Source of the DNA: Cylicocyclus nassatus
Lineage: Eukaryota > Nematoda > Chromadorea > Rhabditida > Strongylidae
Length of the DNA: 64,000 nucleotides
Assembly: GCA_958299035.1 (NCBI GenBank)
Contig: CATQJL010000001.1
Coordinates: forward strand, 78,823,594 to 78,887,593
Reading direction: 5' to 3'
In this document: in pieces, positions 1 through 10,349 of the stretch
Layout: every line of letters begins with the position of its first letter
Position numbering within the stretch: the first letter of the stretch is position 1
Made by a program: the position numbers and the translations under genes
The notes under the pieces: generated by a model
The model's input: the letters and a program-made list of their open reading frames with translations, nothing else
Told to the model about the DNA's origin: nothing
The model's database searches: none

Positions 1-9
1 GAACAACAT

Positions 10-413
10 ATGGTTCATCTTTGCTCTCAACACATTGCCGACCATGCAGATTTTTACTTGTTTGCCTTCTGGGACCAAAACCTTTTACGGACCAGCCCAC
101 ATTTTTCGACTATAATTATGCATGCTGTCATCTACAGTACACCTACAGTAAATCTGAAAACTGACAAAAAAGTAGAAATCATTCCTACATTTGATGCAAA
201 AGAAAGCTCATGGAGTAAGTTTATCTTAGGATAGTAGCCATTTCAACAAAATTCAAGCCTTGACACACATGGTGTGTCAAGCGATCCCACATGGTAGTCT
301 TTGCTTGAAACACCATATGTGTCAAGCGGTCGTCAATGTGTTAATCAGCAGTTTTGAGAGCAGAAGTTCTTGCCCGTTCCACTAGAGGTCTTGCTCAGGA
401 GCATTTTGTTTAA
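10..413 (+). CDS. Candidate 3' end of a gene (two exons, partial, unrecognised)
   Basis: An open frame runs from the window edge to 214 and meets a strong splice donor (GTAAGT at 215-220) in phase 1. The residues just before it (KTDKKVEIIPTFDAKESSW) look protein-like. An AG acceptor at 362-363 gives a second exon, 364-413, that stays in frame (KVLARSTRGLAQEHFV) and stops at TAA 411-413; another acceptor at 350-351 keeps the same frame. The intron would hold the twin-hairpin repeat at 250-350. The true start lies outside the window or in an upstream exon; the ATG at 10 is not preferred because the frame is open to base 1. I recognise no domain, and chance open frame remains possible. Confidence 0.3.
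250..350. repeat. Twin-hairpin repeat, copy 1
   Basis: Two short palindromes lie 45 bases apart. The first pairs TTGACACA (260-267) with TGTGTCAA (273-280). The second pairs TTGAAACA (305-312) with TGTGTCAA (318-325), with one mismatch. The same framework, with the same spacing and flanking words (AAATTCAAGCC before, CGTCAA.GTGT after), recurs at 50073-50163, where the stems read TGACCCA/TGGGTCA instead. Function is unknown. Confidence 0.7.
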
Positions 414-561
414 TTTTTGGCCCTCTGGATCACTTTTGTCCTCTTATGTCTCATATGGGCGTATGGAACTCTATTCCTTAAATTCGACAAAATTCTGTGT
501 TAAAAGGCTTCTTCTTGTAAAAAGAAATGCGCAGGTAGTGAAATTGCTTCTTTTTGCTATT

Positions 562-1007
562 GGCAATGACCAGGCAAAAAGTCAATATTGAGATTTTGTG
601 CTCACCTGGGCCTATTCGCTATGCTGAATCCAAAAATCCACACTGGAGAGCGCGAAAACGGCGAAAAAGCGCCTTAACCCAGAGGAAAAATCGCAGGTGG
701 TGGGGGCGTTAATCTGTGACGTCACTCTTCCAGGCTCTAGTAGCGATCTTGTCTGTTTCAATTTTATGTCACGTGTAAGTTGGCTGATAATGATGTTAGG
801 GCGACTAGCGGAAGCGAGAAGATCGCTCTTGAAGCTGGGAGATTGACGTCACAATGTGAATAACCCCGCCCACCTGCGATTTCCCTCCTGCCTCAGAGCC
901 TTTTCTCGCCGTTTTCGCGCCTTCAATGTTGATTTTCAAATTTAGCATGGCGAATAGGCCCAGGTAGGTACAAAATCTCAAAACTGACTTTTTGCCTGGA
1001 CACTGCC
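562..1007. mobile_element. Foldback MITE, GGCAGTGTCC family
   Basis: The ends are inverted: GGCAATGACCAGGCAAAAAG at the left and its near complement, ending CACTGCC, at the right. The whole 446 bp folds back, with arms containing CCTATTCGC and GCGAAAACGGCGAAAA. Related copies lie at 7930-8381, 8389-8818 and 56717-56966. There is no coding capacity. Flanking duplications are not clear, so I leave the superfamily open. Confidence 0.7.
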
Positions 1008-1025
1008 TTTGAAGGCACGGTCTAC

Positions 1026-1905
1026 TACTAACAAGGGAAGTACTTTTAATGGCCTTGGCCTTTTGATATGAGATGCATACCATTTGAAGCGCATTCGAAC
1101 GCTGATTTCAAATCTGCTTTCCTTTTCTGCAGAGCGCTCTTCCGAAAAGAGTTATGGAAGCCTGAATATTCTATTTTGAGGGGAATCCTTGTTAGTTATG
1201 GAAGCCTGGTTTGGTCCGCTTCTTGAGTTCCGCTGCTGCGTGCGTTGGTGGTGCAGTGGTGTAATGGTTAGTTGTTGGCAATAAAGGCGAAAGGTCGGTG
1301 GTTCGAATTCGGTATGATTGAATTTATATGAAAGGTTTTGAATTCATTTGAAACGCCACTCCAATATTGTTTTCCTAGTAAATGGGTACTTGCTAGCATG
1401 AAAATTGCACGGAAGTTTTCTTCATGCGCTGTTCCCGTTGTGAGAATTGTTTGTGTTTTGCTCATTTGCAATTTCGTTTCACTTCTGTACATAATTTTGC
1501 GGAGAAAACCAAATCTCAATAAGCAAGCGGTTCTGCCAGAAAATTTTTTCCTTAAGTCACATTTGCCAAAAGCACTACAGTAGGTGTCTGCAGACAAATT
1601 AGAGTGGTTTTCAAACTTACATTCGTAGTGCAAAATGGTGCGCTCTGCGTTGGATTCGAACCATCGACCTTTCGCTTTTATTGCCAACAGCTAATTATTA
1701 CGCCACTGCACCAACAACGCACGTAGCAGTGCTCTTTAACTCAAGGATCCCCCTCAAAATAGAATTTTCAGGCTTCCATAACTCGCTTCGGAAGAGCGCT
1801 CCACAGGAAAGGAAAGCAGATTTGGAATTAGCGTTCGAAGCTGCTTCAGATGGTATGCATCTCATATGAAAAAACCACGGCCTTTGAAAGTAACTTCCTC
1901 GTAAG
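1026..1905. mobile_element. Foldback element with a tRNA-like block in each arm
   Basis: Arms of about 270-290 bp (roughly 1026-1322 and 1636-1905) are inverted copies sharing GATGCATACCAT, AAATCTGCTTTCCTTT and GAGCGCTCTTCC. Near the inner end of each arm is a tRNA-like sequence with a possible pol III A box (TGGTGTAATGG or TGGCGTAAT) and a B box (GGTTCGAATTC or GGTTCGAATCC). Neither folds into a proper tRNA by eye. The GCTGATTCCAAATCTGC word of the arms also occurs near 51265, 60985 and 61310. Confidence 0.65.
1255..1322 (+). other. tRNA-derived (SINE-like) block, left arm
   Basis: The sequence reads GTGCAGTGGTGTAATGGTTAG, a spacer, then GGTTCGAATTC, which matches the layout of internal pol III boxes A and B. 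T-stem and acceptor pairing are poor, so I call it tRNA-derived, not a functional tRNA. An inverted relative is at 1636-1730, with the better B box GGTTCGAATCC. Confidence 0.5.
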
Positions 1906-1939
1906 TTAGGGATCTTAAGCTTTCAGCAGCTTATCATAG

Positions 1940-2246
1940 TAAAGCCCCCTATCAGGCCAATGCTCAAGTCGCGGCGAAAAATGTCGCTCAGGTAGCGAAA
2001 AAATCGCTTTGGAATAGCGAAGAAGTATGAGGACCCCAAGTCGGCACCGCCCCTCCAGTACTCCCCAGCCATCCGTGCGCGCCCATCTCATAACGGTTGC
2101 GGAGAATCGGGCTTCGAGTGCTCCGGAAAGGAGATTGTTGGGGTCTTCGGGGAGTCTCGACTTGATATTCGAAATCAGGGACATGAAAAGACCCCGGAAC
2201 GACCAAAACATGGAAGTCGAGCATCTGGATGGAGTACCTTGAAGGT
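1940..2246. mobile_element. Fragment related to the GGCACCGTCCACCC element at 62821
   Basis: The stretch CCATCCGTGCGCGCCCA (2069-2085) and the right end with CTTGATAT.CGAAATCAGGG, GGAACG.C.A.AACATG.A and GGATGGAGTACCTT match 62995-63186 closely. The left terminus is not identifiable here. It is non-coding; the short frames within it are incidental. Confidence 0.5.
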
Positions 2247-2889
2247 GCATTGAAGGTTGAAGTAGATCAGCTTTTTATCGAATGCAATAAGTTCACATGG
2301 AAAAAATGCACAGCTTATCTTGAAAATATTCGCATTTTGCCGCAAGTCAACCCCTCTTCAGAGAAAAACTGCGAGCTTATAAAATGATTTAATATATCAG
2401 GTGATACAAAAAGTGAGCTTTGAGAATTAAAATTGAAAAGGAAAAGACATAACAGAGGTTTTCAACCTATAATACCAAACCAACTATCAACTTCGCCTTT
2501 TTTGAGCAATCCCATATGAACAAGGATATAAAGGATGAAATCGATTTTGACTAAAACTTTATATTCAAACTACCTCCTCACTGCATAGTGATATGAGCCA
2601 GACCCCATAACTATGCGGCTTGTTATCCATTATAGTATATGGGGACAGGTGTGAGTCAGTTTCTACCAATGGATGGGCAGCAGTAATGTGACAGTGATGT
2701 TAGATCTGCGATCCTATTTTTTTCATGATTGAACGCAAAGTTGAAAATACCATTATACTACGATACTCCCTATATTAGTGACTGCTTGATGTGAAGTTCA
2801 TACCAAAAGCATATGTAGTTGTAGTGGTAGAATCCGGCAAAAATGCAGGTTTTGCGAATTTAGTTGTAACTTCTTCTGAAACAATTTTA

Positions 2890-3593
2890 TTAGGTCGTCC
2901 TGAAAGTTATTGCGCACGATTTTCAAAAATTCATAGTTTCTGATTTTTCCAACCGATTTGACTGCTTTCATACCTGTTTGAAAGCGCAAGTCGTGCTCTT
3001 TATAATGACCTCTTAGCTGCTTACTAATGGCCATCTGTTGCATAGATAGGAGCGATAGAAAAAAATTGGTCAAAATTTGAATTTTCTGTGTAGAGTCATA
3101 AAAAATCGGAGACTTGCAACAAAAATCGTAGCAGTCGGTATTGTGGGTTTTTTCACCAGCTCTTTCTAACAGTGCAAAGTTTGCGCCGATTGAGCGTGAA
3201 AAGTTATGATTTTCGCGCAAGCAATACAAAAGGGCGAATTTGATTTATTTTGGCATTTTCCAGGAAAATCATAAGTTGTCATAGAGACGCTCACTCGGTG
3301 CAAGCTTGCACTGTTAGAAAGAGCTGGTGAAAAAACCTACAATACCGATGCTCCGATTTTTGTTGCAAGTCTCCGATTTTTTATGACTCTACACAGAAAA
3401 TGCAAATTTTGACCAATTTTCTTCTATCGCTCCTATCTATGCAACAGATGGCCACTAGTAAGCAGCTAAGAGGTCATTATAAAGAGCACGACTTGCGCTT
3501 TCGAACAAAAATGGAAGCGGTCAAATTCGATTGGAAAAATCAGAAATTATGAATTTTTGAAAATCGTGCGCAAGAACTTTCGGGACGACCTAA
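2890..3593. mobile_element. Mariner-like foldback MITE
   Basis: The termini are inverted: TTAGGTCGTCCTGAAAGTTA at the left and a matching end CTTTCGGGACGACCTAA at the right. TA precedes the left end; the right flank reads CA, a likely mutated TA. The arms are nearly full-length inverted copies meeting near 3240, so transcripts would form a hairpin of about 320 bp. There is no transposase. The TTAGGT.G.CC start is typical of mariner-like ends. Confidence 0.75.
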
Positions 3594-3860
3594 CATTTGG
3601 AATTTGCAAGAAGATTTGGCTTCACCTTAATGGAAATAATCTTTTAGCATACATCATGCTCGTAGTCCATGGTGATACGGTAGACATAGGATACTACTTT
3701 GTTACTTTCGAATTCGTTCATATGAGCAGCAATACATGTTGATATTCTCATAGTACTTGCCAACACAATACAGTGCGCCATGAAAAAGGGCATAATATGT
3801 ACTAAAAGATTCGTCTCATCAAGCTGAAGCCAAATTTTCTTGCAAATTCCAAATAAAGTT
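3594..3860. repeat. Short foldback next to the mariner MITE
   Basis: ATTTGGAATTTGCAAGAAGA (3595-3614) and the following bases through AATCTTTTAG recur inverted at about 3800-3855. The arms are roughly 65 bp around a centre of about 130 bp. It looks like the remnant of another small inverted-repeat element. Confidence 0.55.
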
Positions 3861-3884
3861 GATTCAGAAATGTTATAACTGTTA

Positions 3885-3932
3885 TAAATCCCGCAAGTCC
3901 CGCCAATCCCGCAAATCCCGCGAACTCCGCAA
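3885..3932. repeat. 9-bp minisatellite (CCCGCAAAT type)
   Basis: Five imperfect tandem units of nine bases (CCCGCAAGT, CCCGCCAAT, CCCGCAAAT, CCCGCGAAC, TCCGCAATT). Read on the minus strand it gives a short Gly-Phe/Leu-Ala repeat, but no gene supports that reading. Confidence 0.7.
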
Positions 3933-4388
3933 TTTTAGCTGGATTCGCTACACTGTAGCATGAAATCAGAAGCGTTTTATATAGACAGGAAAGAAATCGG
4001 AAAATTCCCACAATTTATCCTTTGTAGGTTTGATTGTCGCTTTGCGCTTAATCGCTATAGTTTCCTTTTTTTTAATCTAGAAGCCTTTAAAATTTTTATT
4101 TACACTGTTTGGACTACTGTTATAGATAATGTTGTGATATAGAACATCGTAAATATATCTTGATTATGTGCAGCTCTGGATGAAAATATACTTAATACTA
4201 TTATATAATATATCTTGAAAGTCAATAAAATAGTCACTAAAATCCAAAAAGTGACTACTATCCCAAAAGCACCAGCCTATTGCATCGTCTTCATATCAGA
4301 GTAATCCGAGCTACAAAGCCGAAACCTTGATGCATGAGAAAGTACAAAATGGCAAAAGTATATGAGATATGTTGTTGCTCTTGGTGGT

Positions 4389-4398
4389 CATATTTATA
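4389..4398 (-). promoter_or_regulatory. Conserved TATA box, unit 1
   Basis: TATAAATATG on the minus strand is followed by ACC, at the same relative place in the duplicated block as those at 25286 and 35574. The gene it would serve is missing here. Confidence 0.4.
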
Positions 4399-5469
4399 GT
4401 AGAGTGGCAGGTCCCTATGTGGTCCAGCTACCGGTTTAGATTTGTTGCTTTTTCTTCCTCTGACGAGTATTGAATCATATACAAACAAGCGCAGAACTTT
4501 ACTTACTGCATAGAAAATCAAGTATGACATAAAGTTGTGTTGATCTTTGCCTGAGTTAACGTTTTCTTTGCTAACAATGATCTCGAATAATACAATTTTT
4601 TGGTAACACCAAGCACATTCTAGAATGTAATCTGTACCGGCACTTGCTCGCTCCGTGTAAAATATAATATATAACATTTTGATGAACAGTCGGCGGTGTT
4701 GACAGGGCATATTTTTTTCTCTTGCTAGCTGTAACAGTATTGTATTTCATTTTTGAGAGTAGACTTTATGAAGTACAGGGATTGTTTTTTTACTTTTGGC
4801 GGCTCAAATTTCAGGAAACAAAATTTATCTTGCTGTGTAAACTTCAAACTAACGAATCAATCACCTTCCAAGACAACCACTACCGAATATACACACAGAT
4901 GATATGGGTTTGAACAGCATCATATAATTTTATTGAACTGCAGTGCCTCGCTTGGAATACTTGATTTGCGCAAATCATTGTAATCAATTTGATACCACAA
5001 AATACTACAACACAATCTTTTGCGTGCTTGACTTAGTTCGATTGCATTCTAGCTCAAGAAAATGATGGTTGCACCTGTCCCATTCAAATTTCGATTTTTT
5101 AATCAGCGAAAAGAGTCATTCAATCTTGCAGCTACAAGATAGGCCACTTATTATTCATACTAACAAACTTGAAAGGAGACTATGAATTGTCAAAAATAAG
5201 GTTTCAGAAAGCAAGCCTTTTTTGTTTTCCATTCATATATTTCTACTCGTTTGTGATGTGAGTACAATAAATGTGCGCTGTATTGTAAAAAGTTTGCTGC
5301 TTCTGACAGTCTTTCCGCATTTAGAAATGTGGATTTTTAAGAATATTATAGCACATCAAATTGAGAATTTGCCAAACGGCCATTATTTTTGCATAAACCT
5401 GACAGATGGGTTTGGAAGTTTGTTCGTTTTTTATACCAATTTTCAAATAATCTATAAATATATATATAT

Positions 5470-5590
5470 TAGTGGCGTATCGAGGAAGGGCTCCCCCCCC
5501 CCCCAGAATGGGTCGCGAAATTTTTGAAACTTACTTACAAGGGTTATAAAAATGTGCAAATGACTTGCCGAAATCCTGGGTACGCCACTG
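5470..5590. mobile_element. hAT-like MITE (AGTGGCGTA ends)
   Basis: A 121-bp element with ends tAGTGGCGTATC and GGGTACGCCACTG, matching the element at 52362-52738. It contains a poly-C run and AATTTCGCGACCCATTCT-like internal sequence. It lies in an AT microsatellite, so an 8-bp duplication (ATATATAT) fits but is not informative. Confidence 0.7.
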
Positions 5591-5604
5591 ATATATATAT
5601 ATAT

Positions 5605-7130
5605 AAAGCAGAAAACATGTGTGTCTGTGTGTCTGTGCACATTTCCCATAATTATGGAGGAGAGCGGTGAAGCTCATTTTGATCGCTGGTCATCAAGATA
5701 TGGTAAGGAAGGTACGAAGCTAACCCAAAAAACCATGGGATGTTGACGAGTCAGAATGAAGAGAAGAGTAAACTTTGCTACATGAGAGATCAAGCACGAT
5801 GGAGGGCTCCAGAACGGAGCGGAACCCGGGGCCAGCTCGTTCAGAATGAAGATAGACAAACATTTCAAGAAGTGTTCTATGCAGAATTTCTTTCACTTTC
5901 CCACAATCTTTTTGCTCGGATTTTTATGGGGTTTGTTTGCAAAAGCTTCAGAATTTTCATCCCATGGCTTTTTACTCACCCCAGCTTTCGCCGTTATTCT
6001 GAATTCGTCCCTGGACTCTTGGACATAGTTTCGATTGTCCAGAGACAGGGCGTCAAAAGTGGAGGTTGTCTGAGTATCTACCTATCAGAAAAAGTCAAAG
6101 TTGTTTGTAGAAGAAAAGAAGAACAAAACGAAAAAGAAATAACAAGAACAAGATAAACTTCTAAAAAGCGCTCAAAAACGCTGCAATGATTTTGAAATCT
6201 TTGCTTTGGAGGCATTTCGAAGTTCAGGTTTTCGCTCGAGGACCAGCAATTCACAAAGGGAAAACGAGGAAGAGCTAATCTCTTTTGTGATTGTTCCAAA
6301 AAAGACCATGTTTCGAAAGTGAGTTATCAGGGAGAAGGATAAAAAGAAAGAAATAGTTATAAAAACGCAAAATTTCTTTCTTACTAAGCCAAAATGCACG
6401 TCAAAGCCAATTCTAGTTTTTAATGCGTCTTCTAGATTTTTACCCGGCGTTGAGTTCCTGTTTCCTGGAACGTTCGGATTGTTGCGTTCATTATTCTGAG
6501 CAATAATCGCCCGACTGAAAAAAAATTGCTGCAAAAACACTGAAAGAGAAGAAGAAACACGGTAAAGGGTAACAAGGTAAAGAAACACGCTTCTTTTACA
6601 GTTTTCATAAAATAATCCAGCATAATCGAAAAAGTAAACTTCGTGAGGTTGTCTGCATTATGAAAGGAAGCAAGATCCACCGAGTGCACGAGAAACCCGC
6701 GTGAAAAGAGATGAGTCCGAGAAAAAAGTGAGATTTTCGAGAACATAACTTCTGCCGGACTTCTTCTGCAAACACTCTCCTTCAAATTAAAATAATGGGG
6801 TTTTAAGAAGTTGTCAGCTGAAAGTAGAGATCGAGAGTTTCAATATGTTATATATTTTGCTAAGAAGTGCTAGGACAACGAAGAAAAAATACCAGAGCCA
6901 AATGCCTCGTGTCCCCGTTTGAGGTCGCGGGGTAGCGCGTTTTTCGAATGATTGATATAAAATTTTGTAGAATGACAGCAGAAGTTTTGAATTTTGGTGG
7001 TTTTTTTTGGAATCTCCTTCAGCACCACGATAGGGACTTGGCCACCGAAAACAGAATTGAGAATTGTGTGGAATGGTACCGAGCACTTCTAGATATTTTT
7101 GTTCTGCTAGTTGTGGCAGCCGTTCAAAAA
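5605..7130. other. No gene seen
   Basis: About 1.5 kb of AT-rich sequence. Only 5845-5940 is familiar: GAAGATAGACAAACATTTCA and what follows resembles the interior of the mariner-like element at 20060-20130. The open frames overlap on both strands without splice support. Confidence 0.5.
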
Positions 7131-7132
7131 AA

Positions 7133-7200
7133 TATAGGGTGTCCCAAAAAATTGTATCGAACGTTGTTTGATCATTAACAGCTTCCCTATAAGGAAAGCT
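7133..7200. mobile_element. Single end of a mariner-like MITE
   Basis: TAGGGTGTCCCAAAAAATTG and CGTTGTTTGATCATTAA match the left end of the element at 12124-12796. I could not find the partner end, so this is a fragment. Confidence 0.5.
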
Positions 7201-7629
7201 TTCGTGGATCTTTGAGTGTCATACGGTAGAGCTGGGTACAGCCTAATGTCTAAGTAAATCGATGGCTATCTGAGTTAACTCAACATTTCAAAGTCATATG
7301 CATCTGTTTTGTCAATGTCTTGTAAATGTTCAAATCGTTTGCGATATATGCAAGTTATCAACACAGTCAGTATTGTTAGCATAAGATTCCCCGTTATCAT
7401 TGGCTATCTTTCTTTTGAGACACGCAAGCTGAATGTGCCAGAATAAGATCTGCTATTTGGGGCTTTTCGTGCATCTTATGGAATGCCTTTTCCCTGTTCA
7501 TATATTACCTTTGCAAAGCTCAGGTAATTGCTATTGAAAGACAAGTCTACAGTATAAGTTGTAATTTTTGGAAAAAAATTCACTTGCGTCATGCAGAATA
7601 TGCCAGTAGATAATTGTTTATAATAATGT

Positions 7630-7870
7630 ACTCTACTTCACACGTACAACGCGGAAAATTTTTTCCAAAATCGACCACCTCAAACACGCCAAAGGACTTC
7701 GCGACCAAATGACCCTATATTACGCCGCGTACGGCATGAAAGAATCGCGCAGCATAAGGATCGCTTCCCGATATACAGTAAAGCGGCTGAGCGGCTCGCT
7801 TGAGGAACCGAAAAGGGTGCGCTTTGTACGCGTGAAATTAGAGTACTTGTGTCTTCTCAAAGTGTTATAA
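7630..7870 (+). repeat. Duplicated ORF-like segment, copy 1
   Basis: The stretch 7736-7850 is repeated at 56973-57075. In both copies one frame is open and keeps the spaced pattern ES.SIRIA.R, KRL.G, E..KRVR.VR.KL; here the frame runs on to a stop near 7870. In both places it directly adjoins a GGCAGTGTCC foldback. The pattern suggests a decayed protein or transposon tail, but I do not recognise it. Confidence 0.4.
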
Positions 7871-7929
7871 TAGACAGTGAAACGTAGCGTCAACAACTTC
7901 TTTCGTATCGCTGGTACTGCACTTTTGAA

Positions 7930-8381
7930 GGCAGTGTCCGGGCAAAAACTCGATTTTAGGATTTTGTGCTTACCCGGGCCTATTCGCTATGCTGAATCCG
8001 AAAATCCACATTGGAGAGCGTGATAACGACGAAAAACGGCTCTAACACTGGAGGGAAATCAGCAAGTGGGCGGGGTCTTCCCCACTGTGAATTCACGCTT
8101 CCAGCTTCCAGAGCAATTTTCTCGAATCCGTTAGCCGCCCTGACATCACTACCGATCAAGTGCAAACGAATGACTTAAAACCGGAATCAAAAAGACCGCC
8201 CCCGAAGCTGGGAGCGTGAATTTACAGTGGGGAAGACCCCGCCCACTTGCTGATTTCCCTCCAGTATTAGAGCCGTTTTTCGTCGTTTTCGCGCTCTCCA
8301 ATGTGGATTTTCGGATTTAGCATAGCGAATAGGCCCGGGTAAGCACAAAATCTCAAAATCGAGTTTTTGCCCAGACACTGC
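7930..8381. mobile_element. Foldback MITE, GGCAGTGTCC family (first of a tandem pair)
   Basis: A 452-bp element beginning GGCAGTGTCCGGGCAAAA and ending with its complement (CCCAGACACTGC). The two arms meet near 8160 and carry CCTATTCGCTATGCTGAATC and GGTGGGCGGGG-like words. It is separated from the next copy by seven bases. Confidence 0.8.
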
Positions 8382-8388
8382 TTTTAAA

Positions 8389-8818
8389 GGCAGTGTCCGG
8401 GCAAAACTCGATTTTGAGATTGTGTGCTTACTTGCCTATTCGCTACGCTGAATTCGAAAATGCATATTGTAGAGCGCGACTAACACAGGAGGAAAATGAG
8501 CAGGTGGGCGGGGTCCTCCCCACCGAATTCACGTTCCCGGCTTCCGGAGCGACCTTCTCGCTTCCGGTTTCAAGTCAATCATTCGCATTTGGCCGGTAGC
8601 GATGTTAGAACGGCTAGCGGAATCGAAAAAATCGCTCCGGGAGCTGGGAGTGTGAAATCGCACTGGGGAAAGCCCTGCCCACCTGCTGATTTCCCTCCTA
8701 TATTAGAGCTCATATTCGCCGTTTTCGCGCTTTCCAATGTGGATTTTCGAATTCAGCGCAGCGAATAGGCCCGGGTAAGCACAAAATCTCAAAATCGAGT
8801 TTTTGCCCGGACACTGCC
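8389..8818. mobile_element. Foldback MITE, GGCAGTGTCC family (second of a tandem pair)
   Basis: The same ends as its neighbour: GGCAGTGTCCGGGCAAAA at the left and TTTTGCCCGGACACTGCC at the right. The arms meet near 8600. The adjoining bases read TTTTAA on the left and TTTAAG on the right. No coding content. Confidence 0.8.
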
Positions 8819-8819
8819 T

Positions 8820-10139
8820 TTAAGTATAAGTTTATCTGAAATTTCGTGATGTGGAGCGGTCACATTTGTTACTTTGACAAGCCAAAAGGGCTTTGCTAAA
8901 GGTGCATATGTTTTGTGTTTTAACTCATTATACATTTTGAACTCTGAATTGAATGTCAAATTAATCAATTTCTCGTCATCATATTGGCATTAAGAGGTAA
9001 AGTCGCATGTTTGTAGTACTTTGATCCTACTCATTATTCTTCCTATTATCCGACATTTCGGTTTCTTTCAGGATCTTTCTTTCTTGCCTCGAAATCAAAC
9101 TGCGAGGCTCAAGTAAATATGAGTATTAATTCTTTTCAAGAGGATTTATGGATATTCTAAGGTGTTCCCATATCCATTAATACGTTTGTCAAACCCGAAG
9201 AAATAGCCGTAAGTAAATGCCTAACATCGGAAGAATATTGTGCTTTCAGCCAGCTGCTATTGGTTGTGCTTCGAAATCTCGATAAAATCGAATATATGCT
9301 GTAAGATGATGGAGCTACCAAGAGCAAGATCAGTTGTCTCAACTGCAGATTGAGTGCAATTAGCGTGCTGACAGTTCATGGCCTCTCATAACATCTGCGA
9401 TAAACAATCGAGCCACTTTAAATGGTTATGCTTGCCATCCACACAATGTGTGTGGCGGCTCGGTGGGCCCTAAGCACCTAGATTTACCCGAGACACCCGC
9501 ATGCTCGCCCGCTCAATACATACGACACAACCTACCCTACTAACTCGCCCTACGCGCGTCTGAGCAATGCATCAAACACTAAGGTTTTATCCTTATGACA
9601 TCAAAGGATAATAAAAGCTACATAAAAACTTACAACTAAACTACGAAGAAAACTACTAAATTCAAGAAAACTATTGAATGATAATAAGCTCGACACGGGA
9701 CGACCTGCCCTATCCCGTGCCATTGATGAAGCGCGTCTAGGTAAAACTCTGACAATAGGAATGCTCCCGAGGCTTCACCTAAACAAATCCGCCACGCGTT
9801 GCCGGATACCAGGTGCAACAATCTCTCCACTCCAAGGTTCACAAGACTTTGATATCCTAATTCTCACTCCAAAGGCTCGTCCGAAACAATCTCAAATCTA
9901 TCCTAAATTCCGATCTAACTTTCGATCCGCTCGACCGCTAACGCAAAAGAGACACCAAGGGCGGGAGCTAATTGCCAGGCACGAGCACAATAGAATACAT
10001 GAGACAAGATTATCGATCGAAAGCGAAACAGACAGGAAGGCAGACAGGCGCTTAAATGTGGCGTCGCCGCTATTTCTGGCTGGCAACGCGCCAAGGCGAG
10101 GAGAGGTCCAGCGGCGATTGCGGCAAGAGTGGGAAAGTA
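8820..10139. other. No gene seen; GC-rich block at 9430-10140
   Basis: 8820-9420 is plain AT-rich sequence. From about 9430 base composition rises. The block could be a solo LTR or another element, but I see neither clear direct termini nor coding motifs. The 175-codon frame at 9674-10201 is rich in Arg and lacks any recognisable motif, so I do not call it a gene. Confidence 0.4.
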
Positions 10140-10347
10140 CAGTCTGCCCCAATCGGGATCAGGCCGAACCGTCGATTGAATTTGCGCGCTCGCAGCGCTA
10201 GAGGATTGCGCTGCATACGCGCGCTGTCGCAGAGAGTGAAGAGATCAAGGAGAGAGCAGACTAGCTAGCCGCAGACGTGGCGCGAAACCCTCGCGGAGCG
10301 GACTCCCGCCATGACGATTTTGGCCTGGTTAGGATTGGGGCAGACTG
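10140..10347. mobile_element. Small TA-flanked MITE (CAGTCTGCCCC ends)
   Basis: A 208-bp element with ends CAGTCTGCCCCAATC and GATTGGGGCAGACTG, perfect over 15 bp and continuing inward imperfectly (CAGGCC). TA lies at both edges (10138-10139, 10348-10349), as for Tc1/mariner-type insertion. The interior is GC-rich. Confidence 0.65.
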
Positions 10348-10349
10348 TA

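Larger units (their letters stand above)
2300..5000 (-). repeat. Unit 1: gene-less copy of the secreted-gene upstream block
   Basis: Sequence at 2560-2640 (GATATGAGCCAGA...CCCATAA) and 4290-4720 matches the upstream blocks of gene A (about 24860-25620) and gene B (about 34800-35950) in the same orientation. Shared features on the minus strand are TATAAATATG followed by ACC, and further upstream the AAGCACATTCT word and a GTTGACA boundary. No gene exons follow at the expected distance; a mariner-like foldback (2890-3593) and other sequence fill that space. A 139-residue open frame at 4291-4710 on the minus strand has no counterpart in the other units and is probably accidental. Confidence 0.55.

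Noticed and set aside
1255..1322. Functional tRNA gene
   Set aside because: B box is present but acceptor and T-stem pairing fail; it is repeated inside a foldback, so tRNA-derived repeat is the better call.
4291..4710. 139-codon minus-strand open frame in unit 1
   Set aside because: The homologous blocks upstream of genes A and B do not keep the frame, so it is probably accidental.
9674..10201. 175-codon plus-strand frame in a GC-rich block
   Set aside because: Arg-rich, no motif, overlaps an equally open antisense frame and runs into a TA-flanked MITE.
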